A stretch of DNA of 64,000 nt from CAIQPS01 sp963783835 (lineage in GTDB: Bacteria > Actinomycetota > Thermoleophilia > RBG-16-64-13): NCBI GenBank assembly GCA_963783835.1, contig CAWAOX010000002.1:1-64000 (forward strand). Direction: 5' to 3'. Numbering within the stretch: position 1 is the first letter of the stretch; every line of letters starts with the position of its first letter. Shown piece by piece: positions 1-8,945 of the stretch. A program made the translations under genes and the position numbers. A model generated the notes under the pieces. The model searched no databases and was not told the origin of the DNA. It saw only the letters and a list, made by a program, of their open reading frames with translations.

Positions 1-210
1 CACCGCGCCAACCCGGACGCGGAGGTGTCCGGCCCTGAGCTCCAGCAGGCGCTGGGGCTCGACGCCGCCACGGTGAGGGCGCAGGTCGCCGAGCTGGCCC
101 GCCAGGGCCTGGTGGAGTGGGATCCGCTGCTCAGCAACGTGTGGATCCGCATCACCGACAAGGGGCTTGCGGCCGTCGAAGACGCCGAGTCGCGCCCGGG
201 GCCCAGATAA
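1..210 (+). CDS. Winged-helix DNA-binding protein, C-terminal part (cut by window edge)
   Basis: The reading frame is open from the first base, so the start lies outside the window; 69 residues remain. They read as a winged helix-turn-helix: an LQQALGLDAATVRAQVAEL helix pair, then ARQGLVEWDP and a short wing ending in ITDKGLAAVE. This is the usual end of MarR/PadR-like or ArsR-like regulators. No effector domain is visible and the full architecture is unknown. A weak GC hairpin (about 228-247) follows the stop but lacks a U tract. The helix-turn-helix call is fairly safe; any regulatory target is unknown. Confidence 0.6.
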   Translation, partial: HRANPDAEVSGPELQQALGLDAATVRAQVAELARQGLVEWDPLLSNVWIRITDKGLAAVEDAESRPGPR

Positions 211-335
211 CCTTCCTTCTTCCCCTCCCCCGGCAACTCGTCCGGGGCAGGTGGAGCCCCAGCTTGACACTCTCCGCGGTGGGACTCAGTATCAGGGGAA
301 GAAGGCGCTCGTCCTCAGGGGAGTATCCATCCAGA

Positions 336-1214
336 ATGGGCCCCGCTCGGCATACACGTCCTCGGAACCCCCGCCTCTCGCGGGCAGTACTGGCGGCCGG
401 TCTCTGCCTCGTCGCGTGGCTGGCCCTCGCAGGCGCCGGCCCCGGACGAGCGTCGGCGACGGTGGAGAACATCCGTGAGGTCCCCCCCATGATCGGCTTC
501 ATGTCGGGGCAGGTCGAGCAGAGCGAGGATGGGGGGACCACGTGGACGGCCCCGTCATCCGGGTTCAGGCTTCCTCGAGAATCACTGCTAAGGACGGGCA
601 AAGACGGCAGTTGTGTCCTGGTCTTCGAAGACCACAGCCTGGTGGCCATGAAGCCGGGCACGACCATCCAGATCCTGCCGTCGGCGCAGGCATTGCGGCT
701 GGCCGTGCTTTCGGGGGAGGCGTGGGTGCGTTTCGACTACGCGGTCCAGAACGAGCGCAACGGGATCGCGCTCCCGCAGGCGACCGTATCGGCTCTGGGA
801 GCGGGCAGCTACAGCTTGGAAGCCACCCGAAGCACTTCGGTCGTGAAGGTGCTCGACGGATCGGTGGCGGTGGCCCCCGCGGGCGAGGCTGCTCGCGCGA
901 ATGTCGCTGCCGGTCAGGCGCTTACGGCGGGTCCTGACGGCCTACGACCGGCGGTCGCCCTCGATGTGGATCTCGAGAGGACCGAGTGGGAGTCCCTCCT
1001 GGGACAGGCCGGGCTTTCGGTGACCACCACCACTCTTGCCGCCACCACCACTTCTCGCCCCTTGCCGCCCGACGGGCCGGTGGGCCTTCCCACGGGCGCC
1101 ATCGTGATGCTACTGGCCCTCGGCTGGTCGGCGTTGGGCTTCCTGGCGATCCTGGGGACCTTGATCTATCTGGTGGTGAACCGGCTCAGGCGGGGCCCCG
1201 CGGCCGGTCGGTGA
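336..1214 (+). CDS. Exported FecR-domain protein with C-terminal membrane anchor
   Basis: A 292-residue protein. I chose the ATG at 336 over the far upstream in-frame start because it is followed directly by basic residues and a hydrophobic export segment (AVLAAGLCLVAWLALAGAG), and a purine-rich stretch lies upstream. After the signal comes a FecR-like beta-rich domain (about residues 55-220), recognisable by SLLRTGKDGSCVLVFEDHS, a later WVRFDY strand and the VKVLDGSVAV pattern. A Thr-rich linker (VTTTTLAATTTS) and a C-terminal transmembrane helix followed by arginines come next. FecR domains of this type sit outside the membrane and often act in surface sensing or scaffolding. A TTGACA box at 264-269 could be part of its promoter. 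The ligand is unknown. Confidence 0.7.
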   Translation: MGPARHTRPRNPRLSRAVLAAGLCLVAWLALAGAGPGRASATVENIREVPPMIGFMSGQVEQSEDGGTTWTAPSSGFRLPRESLLRTGKDGSCVLVFEDHSLVAMKPGTTIQILPSAQALRLAVLSGEAWVRFDYAVQNERNGIALPQATVSALGAGSYSLEATRSTSVVKVLDGSVAVAPAGEAARANVAAGQALTAGPDGLRPAVALDVDLERTEWESLLGQAGLSVTTTTLAATTTSRPLPPDGPVGLPTGAIVMLLALGWSALGFLAILGTLIYLVVNRLRRGPAAGR

Positions 1215-1254
1215 CAAAGCGCCACGAGGGGCCGGCGCTGAGTCACTGAGCCGC

Positions 1255-1285
1255 GCGGAGGCCCCGAAGGACCTCCGCTCTTTCA
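1255..1285 (+). terminator. Hairpin terminator after the FecR-like gene
   Basis: GCGGAGG (1255-1261) pairs with CCTCCGC (1272-1278), followed by TCTTTCAGT. It lies between two convergent genes (the FecR-like gene ends at 1214 and the SRPBCC gene ends at 1303), so it may serve both strands. Confidence 0.5.
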
Positions 1286-1302
1286 GTCCGTGCTCTGTGG
1301 GC

Positions 1303-1758
1303 TCAGCTAGGGAACTCTTCCATGACCAGTTTGAGGTTCTCCAGGCTGTGGAGCATATCCCGCTCTTGCATCCTTTCGAAGAAGAGGCGGTCGGCCACCT
1401 TACCCAGCGCGCCCCCCGGAACCGTGTACTCCATCTCCTGGGTGACCAGGGCGCCACCGTTTTCGGGCTTGAAGTCCATGGTCATCCAACCGGACGAGGA
1501 GCCGGTGATGTCACCGCGCCAGTGACCGCCGCCGTCCGGATCGTAGCGGTTCTCCACCGTGCGGACGGTCTCGTGCATGTGTACGCCGGCAGTAGTGATC
1601 GTGAAGTCGATCTGCTGTCCTACTCCAATGTCGCCGATGATCTTGTCCGGCTCACTCATGCCCACCATGAACTTCCCCCAGCGGTGGGGATCCTCGGTGT
1701 AATGCACCACCTTGTCCACGGGAGCGTTGATGTGGATGCTTTCTGTTAGATGGCCCAT
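1303..1758 (-). CDS. SRPBCC-family protein (polyketide cyclase/START-like fold)
   Basis: A 151-residue protein starting MGHLTESIHINAPVDKV. This start has a strong AGGAGG about six bases upstream; the open frame extends 27 codons further but without a better site. The opening SIHINAPVDKVVHYTEDPHRW and the C-terminal amphipathic helix (LENLKLVMEEFPS) are typical of the SRPBCC helix-grip fold, which binds hydrophobic ligands or acts as a cyclase or dehydratase. No catalytic residues identify a substrate. It stands alone between convergent and divergent neighbours. Ligand and role are unknown. Confidence 0.75.
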   Translation of the reverse strand: MGHLTESIHINAPVDKVVHYTEDPHRWGKFMVGMSEPDKIIGDIGVGQQIDFTITTAGVHMHETVRTVENRYDPDGGGHWRGDITGSSSGWMTMDFKPENGGALVTQEMEYTVPGGALGKVADRLFFERMQERDMLHSLENLKLVMEEFPS

Positions 1759-2025
1759 GGCACACCTCCTCCTCGGGCAGGCTGGGTCCGAAAGGGGCGA
1801 TGCGCGCGGGCGTGAACTCGTGCGAGGCCCCGTCTTCACGGCCTCCCCGAGCTATGACGGGGAGCGTAACTTGCTCCCCCGTATAGTTTGAGTATAGGCC
1901 GGTTCGGCTCTAGGTCAATTGGGGATCCTCGCCGGCCAGTTCGAGATACCGATGGGCGACCGTTCCCCAGGACGCAACTGGCGTTCCTGAGGAGCTGTTC
2001 CGCGACCTCCAGGATGGCTGCCGTC

Positions 2026-3795
2026 CTAGCGCTCCTTGAGCATCGACCACAGGGCTTTGAGACTTCCGAGACTCAACGATTCCATGACGGGAGGATTCCC
2101 GAGCGACCGGTCCATGGCCATCATCCGGGCTTTGGCCGGCGGCATCTCGTTGGGGTCGATGGGCACGCTCACTATCGCCGGCCGGTTCGCCTCGAACGCA
2201 CTTCTGATCGCGCCGGCCACCTCCCCCGGACGCTCGGCCCTCAGGCCCAGCACTCCGAAGGCATCGGCCAGCTTCATGAAATCGGGCGCCACGAACTGTG
2301 AGGCCACGTAGCGGCCCTTGTAGGTCATGGTCTGGATGTCGTGCACCATGGCGAGGGTGTCGTTCTGAAGGATCAGCCAGACCACCGGGATGTTGTGGCT
2401 CACGGCGGTCATCACCTCCATCCCGTTCATCTGGAAGTCGCCATCTCCGCAGACGACCAGGGCGGGGCGGTCCGGGGCTGCAAGCTTGCCGCCTATCACC
2501 GCGGCCACCCCGGAGCCCATGGCCGCCAGACCGCTCAGCGACATGGTCATATCGGGACGCCTGGCGAGGAGACATCTCTCCACCCAGGTGACGGTGTTTC
2601 CGATATCGGTGAACACGAGAGCGTCCTCCGGCAGGGCCTCCCGCAACTCCGCCATGACCCGCTGCGGTTTCAAGGGCACCTCGGTGGATGTCATGGCAGG
2701 CTCGGCGAAGTACTCGGTGCGGGCCTTGAGGGCGGGAAAGTCCTCTGCCGGCCGGCGCTCGCCGGTCTTCATGCTCTCCACCCGCTCTACCAGAGCCTTG
2801 AGAATGACGCCCGCATCTCCCAGCAGTCCCACCTCCACGGGGTAGTTCTTGCCGATCTCCTCCGGGTCCACATCCACGTGGATCAGGGCCTTGCTCGGCC
2901 GCAGCGCCGGGTCCCAGACGTGAGTACTGAATTCGTGCAGGCTGGATCCGACGACCAGGAGCACGTCGAGTCCGGAGCGCAGGTAGCTGTTCGCCGCCCG
3001 GGTGCCGTACAGCCCGATGCAACCCAGGGCCAGGGGATGATCTTCCGGAAGAGCGCCCTTGCCGGGTAGGGTCGTGGCAACCGGACAGGCAAGCAGCTCC
3101 GCGAGGCGCAGGACCTGGGCCGGCGTGGTCCCCTTCCTTGCGCCCCCGCCTATCAGCATGCCGGGTTTTTCGGAGGCAAGAAGCAGCTCGGCGGCGCGGT
3201 CCAGGTCCTCGTCCAGGGGGCGAACGGCCAGAGCCGGACGGTAGCGGTCGGGACTGATGATCTCGTCTTCCACCTCGCCCCGCTGAGTGTCGGCCGGGAG
3301 GTCCAGATGGACCGGTCCCGGGCGACCGCTCATGGCGATGCGCAGAGCTCGGCGCAAGGCCTCGGGGAGCTTGCTCGCGTGAGTGACCATGGTCGAGTAC
3401 TTGGTGACCGAGGAAAGCAATTGGGTCTGCGAGAAGGTGCGGCCCTCGCCGGCCGCTTCTTGAAGCGCCCCCCTCCCTATGGAGGAGGTGCCCACCTGGG
3501 CCGTGAGCACCAGCATCGGTAGCGAGCCCATATACGCGGCAGCGACCCCCGACACGAGATTGGTCGTTCCCGGCCCCACCGTCCCGCAACAGACGCCCAG
3601 ACCCCCTCCCGCCAGCGCATGACCGGCCGCCATGTAGGCGGCCCCTCCCTCGTGCTTGGCCAGGATGGAAGTGATGCTGGACTGCCGCAGTGCGTCGTAG
3701 AACGTGAGCAGATGGCCCCCTGGCAGGCCGAAGACGTATTTGACCCCTTCATTCTCCAGATAGCGAACCAGGATCTCGGCGCCTGTGCCTTTCAT
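2026..3795 (-). CDS. Acetolactate synthase-like thiamine diphosphate enzyme (large subunit type)
   Basis: A 589-residue ThDP-dependent enzyme with the three expected domains. The N-terminal pyrimidine-binding domain has catalytic Glu49 in KHEGGAAYMAAG. A central Rossmann-like domain follows. The C-terminal pyrophosphate-binding domain has the GDG motif at about residue 450 and a following NDTLAMV loop. It resembles acetolactate synthase and related glyoxylate carboligase or sulfoacetaldehyde acetyltransferase enzymes. It differs clearly from the IlvB at 38 kb, for example EGG in place of EQG and LILQNDTLAMV in place of INNQYLGMV. No small regulatory subunit or pathway gene adjoins it. A catabolic or specialised 2-oxoacid carboligase or decarboxylase is likely; the substrate is not assignable. 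Confidence 0.75.
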   Translation of the reverse strand: MKGTGAEILVRYLENEGVKYVFGLPGGHLLTFYDALRQSSITSILAKHEGGAAYMAAGHALAGGGLGVCCGTVGPGTTNLVSGVAAAYMGSLPMLVLTAQVGTSSIGRGALQEAAGEGRTFSQTQLLSSVTKYSTMVTHASKLPEALRRALRIAMSGRPGPVHLDLPADTQRGEVEDEIISPDRYRPALAVRPLDEDLDRAAELLLASEKPGMLIGGGARKGTTPAQVLRLAELLACPVATTLPGKGALPEDHPLALGCIGLYGTRAANSYLRSGLDVLLVVGSSLHEFSTHVWDPALRPSKALIHVDVDPEEIGKNYPVEVGLLGDAGVILKALVERVESMKTGERRPAEDFPALKARTEYFAEPAMTSTEVPLKPQRVMAELREALPEDALVFTDIGNTVTWVERCLLARRPDMTMSLSGLAAMGSGVAAVIGGKLAAPDRPALVVCGDGDFQMNGMEVMTAVSHNIPVVWLILQNDTLAMVHDIQTMTYKGRYVASQFVAPDFMKLADAFGVLGLRAERPGEVAGAIRSAFEANRPAIVSVPIDPNEMPPAKARMMAMDRSLGNPPVMESLSLGSLKALWSMLKER

Positions 3796-3915
3796 CTTGC
3801 CCCCCCGGGAGATGGTGGTGATCCTTCAAGTGTAGGCCTCGCTCGCAGAGAAGCAAGTCATGCGGGCTCCCGCCCTTCAGTAAACTGAGGGCATGAGATA
3901 CAGGCAGCAGTCTCG

Positions 3916-5850
3916 ATGACACAGATATGGATCCATGACGTCTCGGTAAGTCTCGGCGGACCGCTTCTGCTGGATGGGGCGACGCTCCCCATCGAAGAGG
4001 GCGAACGGATCGGCCTGCTGGGCCGCAACGGGGCCGGCAAGTCCACCCTTCTCAAGATGCTCAATGGCGATATTCCCCCGGATTCGGGCGAGATCGTCAA
4101 GAGCGCCCAGACCCGGGTCGCCCTCCTCCCCCAGGACGTCCCCGACACTCTGCCCGGGACGGTCTTTGAGGTCGTCGCTTCCGGCGGGCCCGAACATCTG
4201 GAGGTGCTGCGGCAATACCACGATCTGACCGTGCAGTTGGCCCACGGGGGCGACACGCATCTGCTCAAGAGACTCGAGCGGGTGCAGCACCGGCTGGAGA
4301 CGTCCGGCGCCTGGCATTTTCACCAGCGGGTGGAAACGGTGATCGGCTGGACCAGTCTGGACGAGGACGCGGAGTTCCAGGCGCTCTCCGCGGGCTTGAA
4401 ACGCCGGGTCCTGCTGGCCAGAGCCCTCGCCAACGAGCCCGACGTCCTCCTGCTGGACGAGCCCACCAACCACCTGGACATCGACACCATCCTCTGGCTG
4501 GAGGAATTCCTGCTGAGATTCAACAAGACCATCATCTTTGTGACCCACGACCGCGCTTTCCTGCAGCGGGTGGCCACCCGCATCGTGGAGATCGACCGCG
4601 GCCGCCTCCTGTCCTTCGACTGCGGCTACGAAACCTACCTGGAACGCCGGGAGGCCCTGCTGGGTGCGGAAGAGAAGGCCTGGCAGGATTTTGACAAGAA
4701 GCTGGCCAAGGAGGAGATCTGGATCCGGCAGGGGATCAAGGCCCGCCGCACGCGCAACGAAGGCAGGGTGCGGGCCCTGCAGCAGCTTCGGCTCGAACGC
4801 GATCTGCGGCGGGAACGGATGGGAAACGCCCGGATCGAGATCGGGGAGGCAAACCGCAGCGGCCGGCTCGTGGCCGATGCCGAGAAGATCTCGTTCTCCT
4901 TCGGCGAGAAGAAGATCGTCGAGAACTTCTCCACCACGATCCTCCGCAAGGACAAGATCGGCATCCTCGGCCCCAACGGGTCGGGCAAGACGACTCTACT
5001 GAAGCTCCTGCTGGGAGAACTGAAACCGCAGAAAGGCCGAGTACGCTTGGGAGCCGGGCTCAAGATCGCCTACTTCGACCAGCTCCGGGCGCAACTCGAT
5101 GAAGACCGGACGCTCAGGGACAACATCGCCGACGGCGGCGATTCCGTCTCGGTGGGGGGCGCGACGCGGCACGTCGTCGGGTATCTCCAGGACTTTCTCT
5201 TTTCCCCCGACCAGATCCAGGCGCCCGTCAGGGTGCTCTCCGGCGGCGAGCGCAACCGCCTTCTGTTGGCCAAGCTCTTCAGTATCCCGTCGAACGTCCT
5301 GGTGCTCGACGAACCCACCAACGACCTCGATACCGAGACTCTCTCACTCCTGGAAGAACGGCTTCTTACCTACAGCGGCACCATCCTGCTGGTAAGCCAC
5401 GACCGGGCCTTCCTCAACAACGTAGTCACCTCCACTCTGGTCTTCGAGAGCGACGGACGGCTGAGGGAATACGTGGGCGGCTACGACGACTGGCTTCGTC
5501 AGCGCCGAGAGCCCGCGGCGCCGAAGGAACCGAAGGCGGCGAAGAGAGAGGAAAAGCCCGCCGGGGAAGGGTCCGTGCAGACTTCGGCGCAGGCGTCCGT
5601 GCAGGCGTCCGCGCGGGCGAAGCGCAAGCTCTCCTTCAAAGAGGCCAGGGAACTGAAGGCGCTGCCCCAGAGGATCGAGGCTCTGGAAGAGGAGCAGACC
5701 GAGATCATCGCCGCCCTGAGTTCGTCGGAATTCTATGCGGGGAGCGATTCCGCCGGGGTGGCCGCGGCCAATGCCAGGCTGGAGGCGCTGGAGCTGGAAC
5801 TCGATGTGGCGTACTCGCGGTGGGAGGAACTGGAGGAGCTCGGCGGCTAA
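3916..5850 (+). CDS. uup: ABC-F family ATPase, Uup type
   Basis: A 644-residue soluble twin-ATPase. The first nucleotide-binding domain has Walker A GRNGAGKST at residues 36-44, the signature LSAGLKRR (Ala for the usual second Gly) and Walker B LLLDEPTNHLD. An arginine-rich interdomain linker follows (about 230-310). The second domain has Walker A GPNGSGKTT near residue 352, LSGGERNR and LVLDEPTNDLD. The tail carries an Ala/Gln/Lys-rich linker and a predicted coiled coil beginning KLSFKEARELKALPQRIEAL, which is the Uup C-terminal domain that binds branched DNA. Membrane domains are absent, as expected for ABC-F proteins that act on ribosomes or nucleic acids. The start follows a short divergent intergenic region shared with the ThDP enzyme. 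Confidence 0.88.
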   Translation: MTQIWIHDVSVSLGGPLLLDGATLPIEEGERIGLLGRNGAGKSTLLKMLNGDIPPDSGEIVKSAQTRVALLPQDVPDTLPGTVFEVVASGGPEHLEVLRQYHDLTVQLAHGGDTHLLKRLERVQHRLETSGAWHFHQRVETVIGWTSLDEDAEFQALSAGLKRRVLLARALANEPDVLLLDEPTNHLDIDTILWLEEFLLRFNKTIIFVTHDRAFLQRVATRIVEIDRGRLLSFDCGYETYLERREALLGAEEKAWQDFDKKLAKEEIWIRQGIKARRTRNEGRVRALQQLRLERDLRRERMGNARIEIGEANRSGRLVADAEKISFSFGEKKIVENFSTTILRKDKIGILGPNGSGKTTLLKLLLGELKPQKGRVRLGAGLKIAYFDQLRAQLDEDRTLRDNIADGGDSVSVGGATRHVVGYLQDFLFSPDQIQAPVRVLSGGERNRLLLAKLFSIPSNVLVLDEPTNDLDTETLSLLEERLLTYSGTILLVSHDRAFLNNVVTSTLVFESDGRLREYVGGYDDWLRQRREPAAPKEPKAAKREEKPAGEGSVQTSAQASVQASARAKRKLSFKEARELKALPQRIEALEEEQTEIIAALSSSEFYAGSDSAGVAAANARLEALELELDVAYSRWEELEELGG

Positions 5851-5863
5851 GGGCACCCCCCTG

Positions 5864-5872
5864 TGCTATACT
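5864..5872 (+). promoter_or_regulatory. Extended -10 promoter of the RRM protein gene
   Basis: TGCTATACT is an extended -10 element (TGn plus TATACT at 5867-5872) just after the uup stop codon. Initiation here would leave a leader of about 110 bases before the GTG at 5993, a length common for cold-responsive or RNA-regulated messages. No convincing -35 was found. Confidence 0.45.
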
Positions 5873-5992
5873 ACCGTCAAGCATTCGTCAGGTATCTTCT
5901 CTAGGCCAAGCGCCGAGCCTCGCAACTCCCCGCCCAGTCTCCAGTTTTGCCCTCTCGCGTGTCGCAATATAACTCCGTTCATGGAGGATCTA

Positions 5993-6319
5993 GTGAATTC
6001 AGCAAAACTGTACGTGGGCAACCTCAGTTACGAGACGTCGGAGGCGAGCATCAGAACCGCGTTCGAAGCTCACGGCGAAGTAGCCTCGATCAACCTCATC
6101 ACCGACCGTGATTCCGGGCGCCCCAAAGGCTTCGGTTTCGTGGAGATGGGATCGGCCGACGAAGCTCAGAAGGCCAAAGGTGCCCTCGACGGCACTCAGA
6201 TGGACGGCCGTGCCCTCAAAGTGGACGTGGCCAAAGAACAGGTGCCCCGTGCGCCTCGTTCCAATGGCGGCTATAGCAGCGGTGGCAACGGCGGCGGCTA
6301 CAGCGGGAACCGCTGGTAA
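5993..6319 (+). CDS. Small RRM RNA-binding protein with glycine-rich tail
   Basis: 108 residues from a GTG with GGAGG five bases upstream. A single RNA recognition motif fills residues 3-80, with RNP-2 as LYVGNL and RNP-1 as KGFGFVEM. A short Gly/Ser/Asn-rich tail ends GGNGGGYSGNRW. Such proteins are single-stranded RNA chaperones, often cold-inducible in cyanobacteria and other bacteria. A close paralogue lies at 32253-32597. The gene sits between uup and the primary sigma factor and ends in a strong hairpin, so it is probably monocistronic. In-frame codons continue upstream into uup, but the ribosome-binding site settles the start. Confidence 0.88.
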   Translation: MNSAKLYVGNLSYETSEASIRTAFEAHGEVASINLITDRDSGRPKGFGFVEMGSADEAQKAKGALDGTQMDGRALKVDVAKEQVPRAPRSNGGYSSGGNGGGYSGNRW

Positions 6320-6344
6320 GAGTCGTCTGCAACCGACACTTCGG

Positions 6345-6370
6345 AAACGCCGGCCTCTCGGCCGGCGTTT
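6345..6370 (+). terminator. Hairpin terminator after the RRM gene
   Basis: An 11-bp perfect stem: AAACGCCGGCC pairs with GGCCGGCGTTT around a TCTC loop. It sits between the RRM stop codon and the sigma factor start and isolates the two genes. The final TTT is part of the stem. Confidence 0.75.
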
Positions 6371-6418
6371 CTGCGTCCCTCGATCCGCTGCGTGTGGTAC
6401 CAACCAAGGTAAGGCAAG

Positions 6419-7501
6419 ATGACCATACTTGATCTCCAACAGGACGTTCGCCCCATCGCGGACGTCCAGCAACTTCTGCAGCTCGGCCAGGAGCGCGGCT
6501 ATGTCACCAGCGAAGAGATCATGGCGCTGGTGGAAGAGCACGACATGCTCGTGGGAGAGATCGAAGACCTCTACTCGCAGCTCTTCGATCAGTCCACCGA
6601 GATCTACGAGCAAAGCCCCGTCACCCAGGGTGGCCTCGACGACATCGAGCCCACCCTCGATCTGTCGATACAGACGGTCACTCAGGACCCTCTTCGCTTG
6701 TACTTGCACGACGCCGGGTCCATCCCTCTCCTTACCAAGAACGAAGAGATCGAGCTTGCCAAGCGCATCGAGATGGGCGACAAGCGGGCCAAGGATCGCT
6801 TGATCCGGTCCAACCTGCGCCTGGTCATCTCCATCGCCAAGAACTACTACACCCAGGACATGGACTTTCTCGACCTCATCCAGGAGGGCAACACCGGCCT
6901 CATCCGCGCGGTGGAGAAGTTCGACTACCACAAGGGCTTCAAGTTCTCCACGTACGCCACGTGGTGGATACGGCAGGCCATCACGCGCGCCATCGCCAAC
7001 CAGGACCGCAACATCCGCATCCCGGTTCACATGATCGAGAAGATCAACAAGATGGTGCGCACCGAGCGGAAGCTGCTCCAGGAGACGGGCAAGGAGCCCA
7101 GCGACGACGATCTGGCCGCCGAGCTCGGCATAGAGCCTAACGAAGTGCAGCAGCTACGCACCATCGCCCGGCGCACCACCTCGCTCGAGACTCCCATCGG
7201 GGAAGACGGGGATGCCGAACTGGGCGACTTCATCGAGAATCAGAGTACTCCCGATCCGGCCGACGTGGTCGCCGGCATCATCGCCAAGGAGAGCATAGCC
7301 AAAGTCCTCCAGGGCATGGACGAGCGCGAGCGCAAGGTGGTGGAGCTCCGGTTCGGCCTCAAGGGAGAGCATCCCCGGACGCTGGCCGAGGTCAGTGCCC
7401 GCTTCAACGTCAGCCGCGAGCGCATCCGGCAGATAGAAGCCAAGGCCCTGGAACAGATCAAAGGGGCGCTGGAGATCCAGGCCATGAGAGAGTCGACCTA
7501 A
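6419..7501 (+). CDS. sigA: Primary sigma factor (sigma-70, RpoD/SigA)
   Basis: 360 residues. A short region 1.1-like N-terminus contains GYVTSEEIMALVEEHDM. Region 1.2 follows (DPLRLYLHDAGSIPLLTKNEE). Regions 2.1-2.4 include NLRLVISIAKNYY, FLDLIQEGNTGLIRAVEKFD and the -10-binding helix STYATWWIRQAITRAI. Region 3 has IRIPVHMIEKINK, and region 4 ends in the -35-binding helix-turn-helix TLAEVSARFNVSRERIRQIE. The long non-conserved insert of proteobacterial RpoD is missing, which gives the compact length typical of Gram-positive or actinobacterial SigA. An AAGG-rich site precedes the ATG. Its motifs predict recognition of canonical TTGACA/TATAAT promoters, which agrees with candidate promoters seen in this window. 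Confidence 0.93.
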   Translation: MTILDLQQDVRPIADVQQLLQLGQERGYVTSEEIMALVEEHDMLVGEIEDLYSQLFDQSTEIYEQSPVTQGGLDDIEPTLDLSIQTVTQDPLRLYLHDAGSIPLLTKNEEIELAKRIEMGDKRAKDRLIRSNLRLVISIAKNYYTQDMDFLDLIQEGNTGLIRAVEKFDYHKGFKFSTYATWWIRQAITRAIANQDRNIRIPVHMIEKINKMVRTERKLLQETGKEPSDDDLAAELGIEPNEVQQLRTIARRTTSLETPIGEDGDAELGDFIENQSTPDPADVVAGIIAKESIAKVLQGMDERERKVVELRFGLKGEHPRTLAEVSARFNVSRERIRQIEAKALEQIKGALEIQAMREST

Positions 7502-7538
7502 GAGCCGACTGTCGCGGTCACGCCCCTGCCGACGGTCG

Positions 7539-8048
7539 CTAGGCGGCCTTGAACCGTACTGCCAGTTCCTCCGCCCAGCTCGCGATCGCTTCCCAGTCCC
7601 TGAGGTCGGATACCGGCAATCTCTTCATGGCCGGGATCAGGCTGTAGGGCGGGCGGAGCGTGGCCGGGTCGAACTTGCCGCCAAATATCTGGACTGCGAC
7701 CGGAGCGAACCAGGGGAACTTCGCAAGCGCCTTGTCGAGTTGCGCGCGCACGTCGGTCCATTCCTTCTCGACATCGTTGAAAGGGCCGAGGGCGAAGACC
7801 GCCACTTGCCGGACCGTCAGAGCCTGGCGGTGTCGCTTGAGGAAGTGGAGCGCGTCCTTGTGCCAGCGGAACATGTAGAGCGGCGCCCCCACGACCACCG
7901 CCTGGTAGCCTTCGAGACTATCCACGTCGCGCAGAGGCTGGATATCCACCGCAAGACCGGCTTCACGCAACGTCGTCGCGACCGCCTCGGCGATTTCCTT
8001 CGTGGAGCCGGCGCGGGTGGCGTAGGCGACTAGGATCGAAGCCGACAT
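7539..8048 (-). CDS. Flavodoxin-domain protein (HemG-like)
   Basis: 169 residues beginning MSASILVAYATRAGSTKEIA, with AAAGGAGG just upstream. The N-terminal YATRAGSTKEIAEAV is the FMN phosphate-binding loop, and VVVGAPLYMFRWHKDALHFL matches the second flavin loop in flavodoxin-like protoporphyrinogen oxidases and related quinone-linked flavodoxins. The tail (PVSDLRDWEAIASWAEEL) is also typical. It probably binds FMN and acts as a cytoplasmic electron carrier or menaquinone-dependent oxidoreductase; true HemG function cannot be concluded from sequence. Read it as monocistronic: it converges on the sigma factor. Confidence 0.8.
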   Translation of the reverse strand: MSASILVAYATRAGSTKEIAEAVATTLREAGLAVDIQPLRDVDSLEGYQAVVVGAPLYMFRWHKDALHFLKRHRQALTVRQVAVFALGPFNDVEKEWTDVRAQLDKALAKFPWFAPVAVQIFGGKFDPATLRPPYSLIPAMKRLPVSDLRDWEAIASWAEELAVRFKAA

Positions 8049-8113
8049 GCTGCCTCCTTTTTCGGACCGGCGCCCGACGACATTCTGCACCTCTTCATCG
8101 TTGTACGCGACCG

Positions 8114-8945
8114 CTACCCCGAAGCCCGGGTGAGTACTCCCCTCACGTCCAGCGCGTCGATGTTCACCCGCGTACCCCCGCCCGCGACGCTCGCCTCTCC
8201 CAGCCAGGTCAAGACGATGGTGTGGGCGCCCCTGACGAGAGCCCCCGTCGACCACACCGGGACCCGGCGCAGCACCGCCGAGCGGTAGAGATCCACGATC
8301 ACCGGGTCGCGGCCGTCCACGCTGACCGAGGCCCGCCCCTGGTTGAGGCCCTTGGTGGCTATCCAGTCGAGCCGGGTCCCCTCGAACGAGATGGTGGCGG
8401 TGGCCCGGGAATCGGCGTAGAGGTAGGTCCCTCCGGAGGCCCCGCTTGCGGTGAACGTAAGCCACCCACCGCTGTAGGCGATGAGAGAGTCCGTCTGCTC
8501 GTAGCGGGTGAGCGCAGGCTCGCTAGGCGGCGCCGAGGCCTCGGTGAGCGTCCCCAGGATGTCGAAGGCGTCCACCCCCACATTGGTGTCGGTGGCCGAG
8601 CCGTTCTTGCCCCCGGTCCACCTGATGGTGACCGTGTGCGTTCCCGAGGCAAGCGTGCCCGTTTTCCAGACCGTCTTCTGCCAGCCGGTGCCGGAGCTGT
8701 GGAGGTCCACCAGGACCGGAGACCCGCCATCCAGCGTGACGCTGGCCACGCCGTAAACGGGGCTCTTCTTGGCGATCCAGGCGAGATAGGTGCCCTTGAA
8801 GGTGGCGGTCACCGAGGCGCCGGCGGTGTTCGCGAAGCGGAAGCTACTACCCGAGGCCGAAGGGCTCGACGACACGGTCCAGCTACCGGTGTAGGCAAGG
8901 AGCGGACTGCCCTGCTCGATACGCGTGTAGGGGCTGGTAGGCCGC
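8114..8945 (-). pseudogene. C-terminal beta-sandwich repeats of the interrupted C39-like exported peptidase
   Basis: Two tandem domains of about 120 residues, out of frame with the peptidase upstream. Repeat 1 runs from YTRIEQGSPLLAYTGSW to VGVDAFDILGTL and repeat 2 from LTRYEQTDSLIAYSGGW to VNIDALDVRGVLTRASG. The core pattern is Y/W start, SGGS/Y strand, GTxLxWIA, ASVTLDG, VDLY, VWxTG, HTVxIxWTG, then N-VDAxD. The same domain appears in the proteins at 16.3-17.8 kb and 52.5-54.2 kb. It looks like a carbohydrate- or surface-binding jelly roll, but that is inference. Removing one G from the GGGG run at 8930-8933 joins it to the peptidase as ...THAAYQPYTRIEQ. The stop codon is at 8114-8116. Confidence 0.7.
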
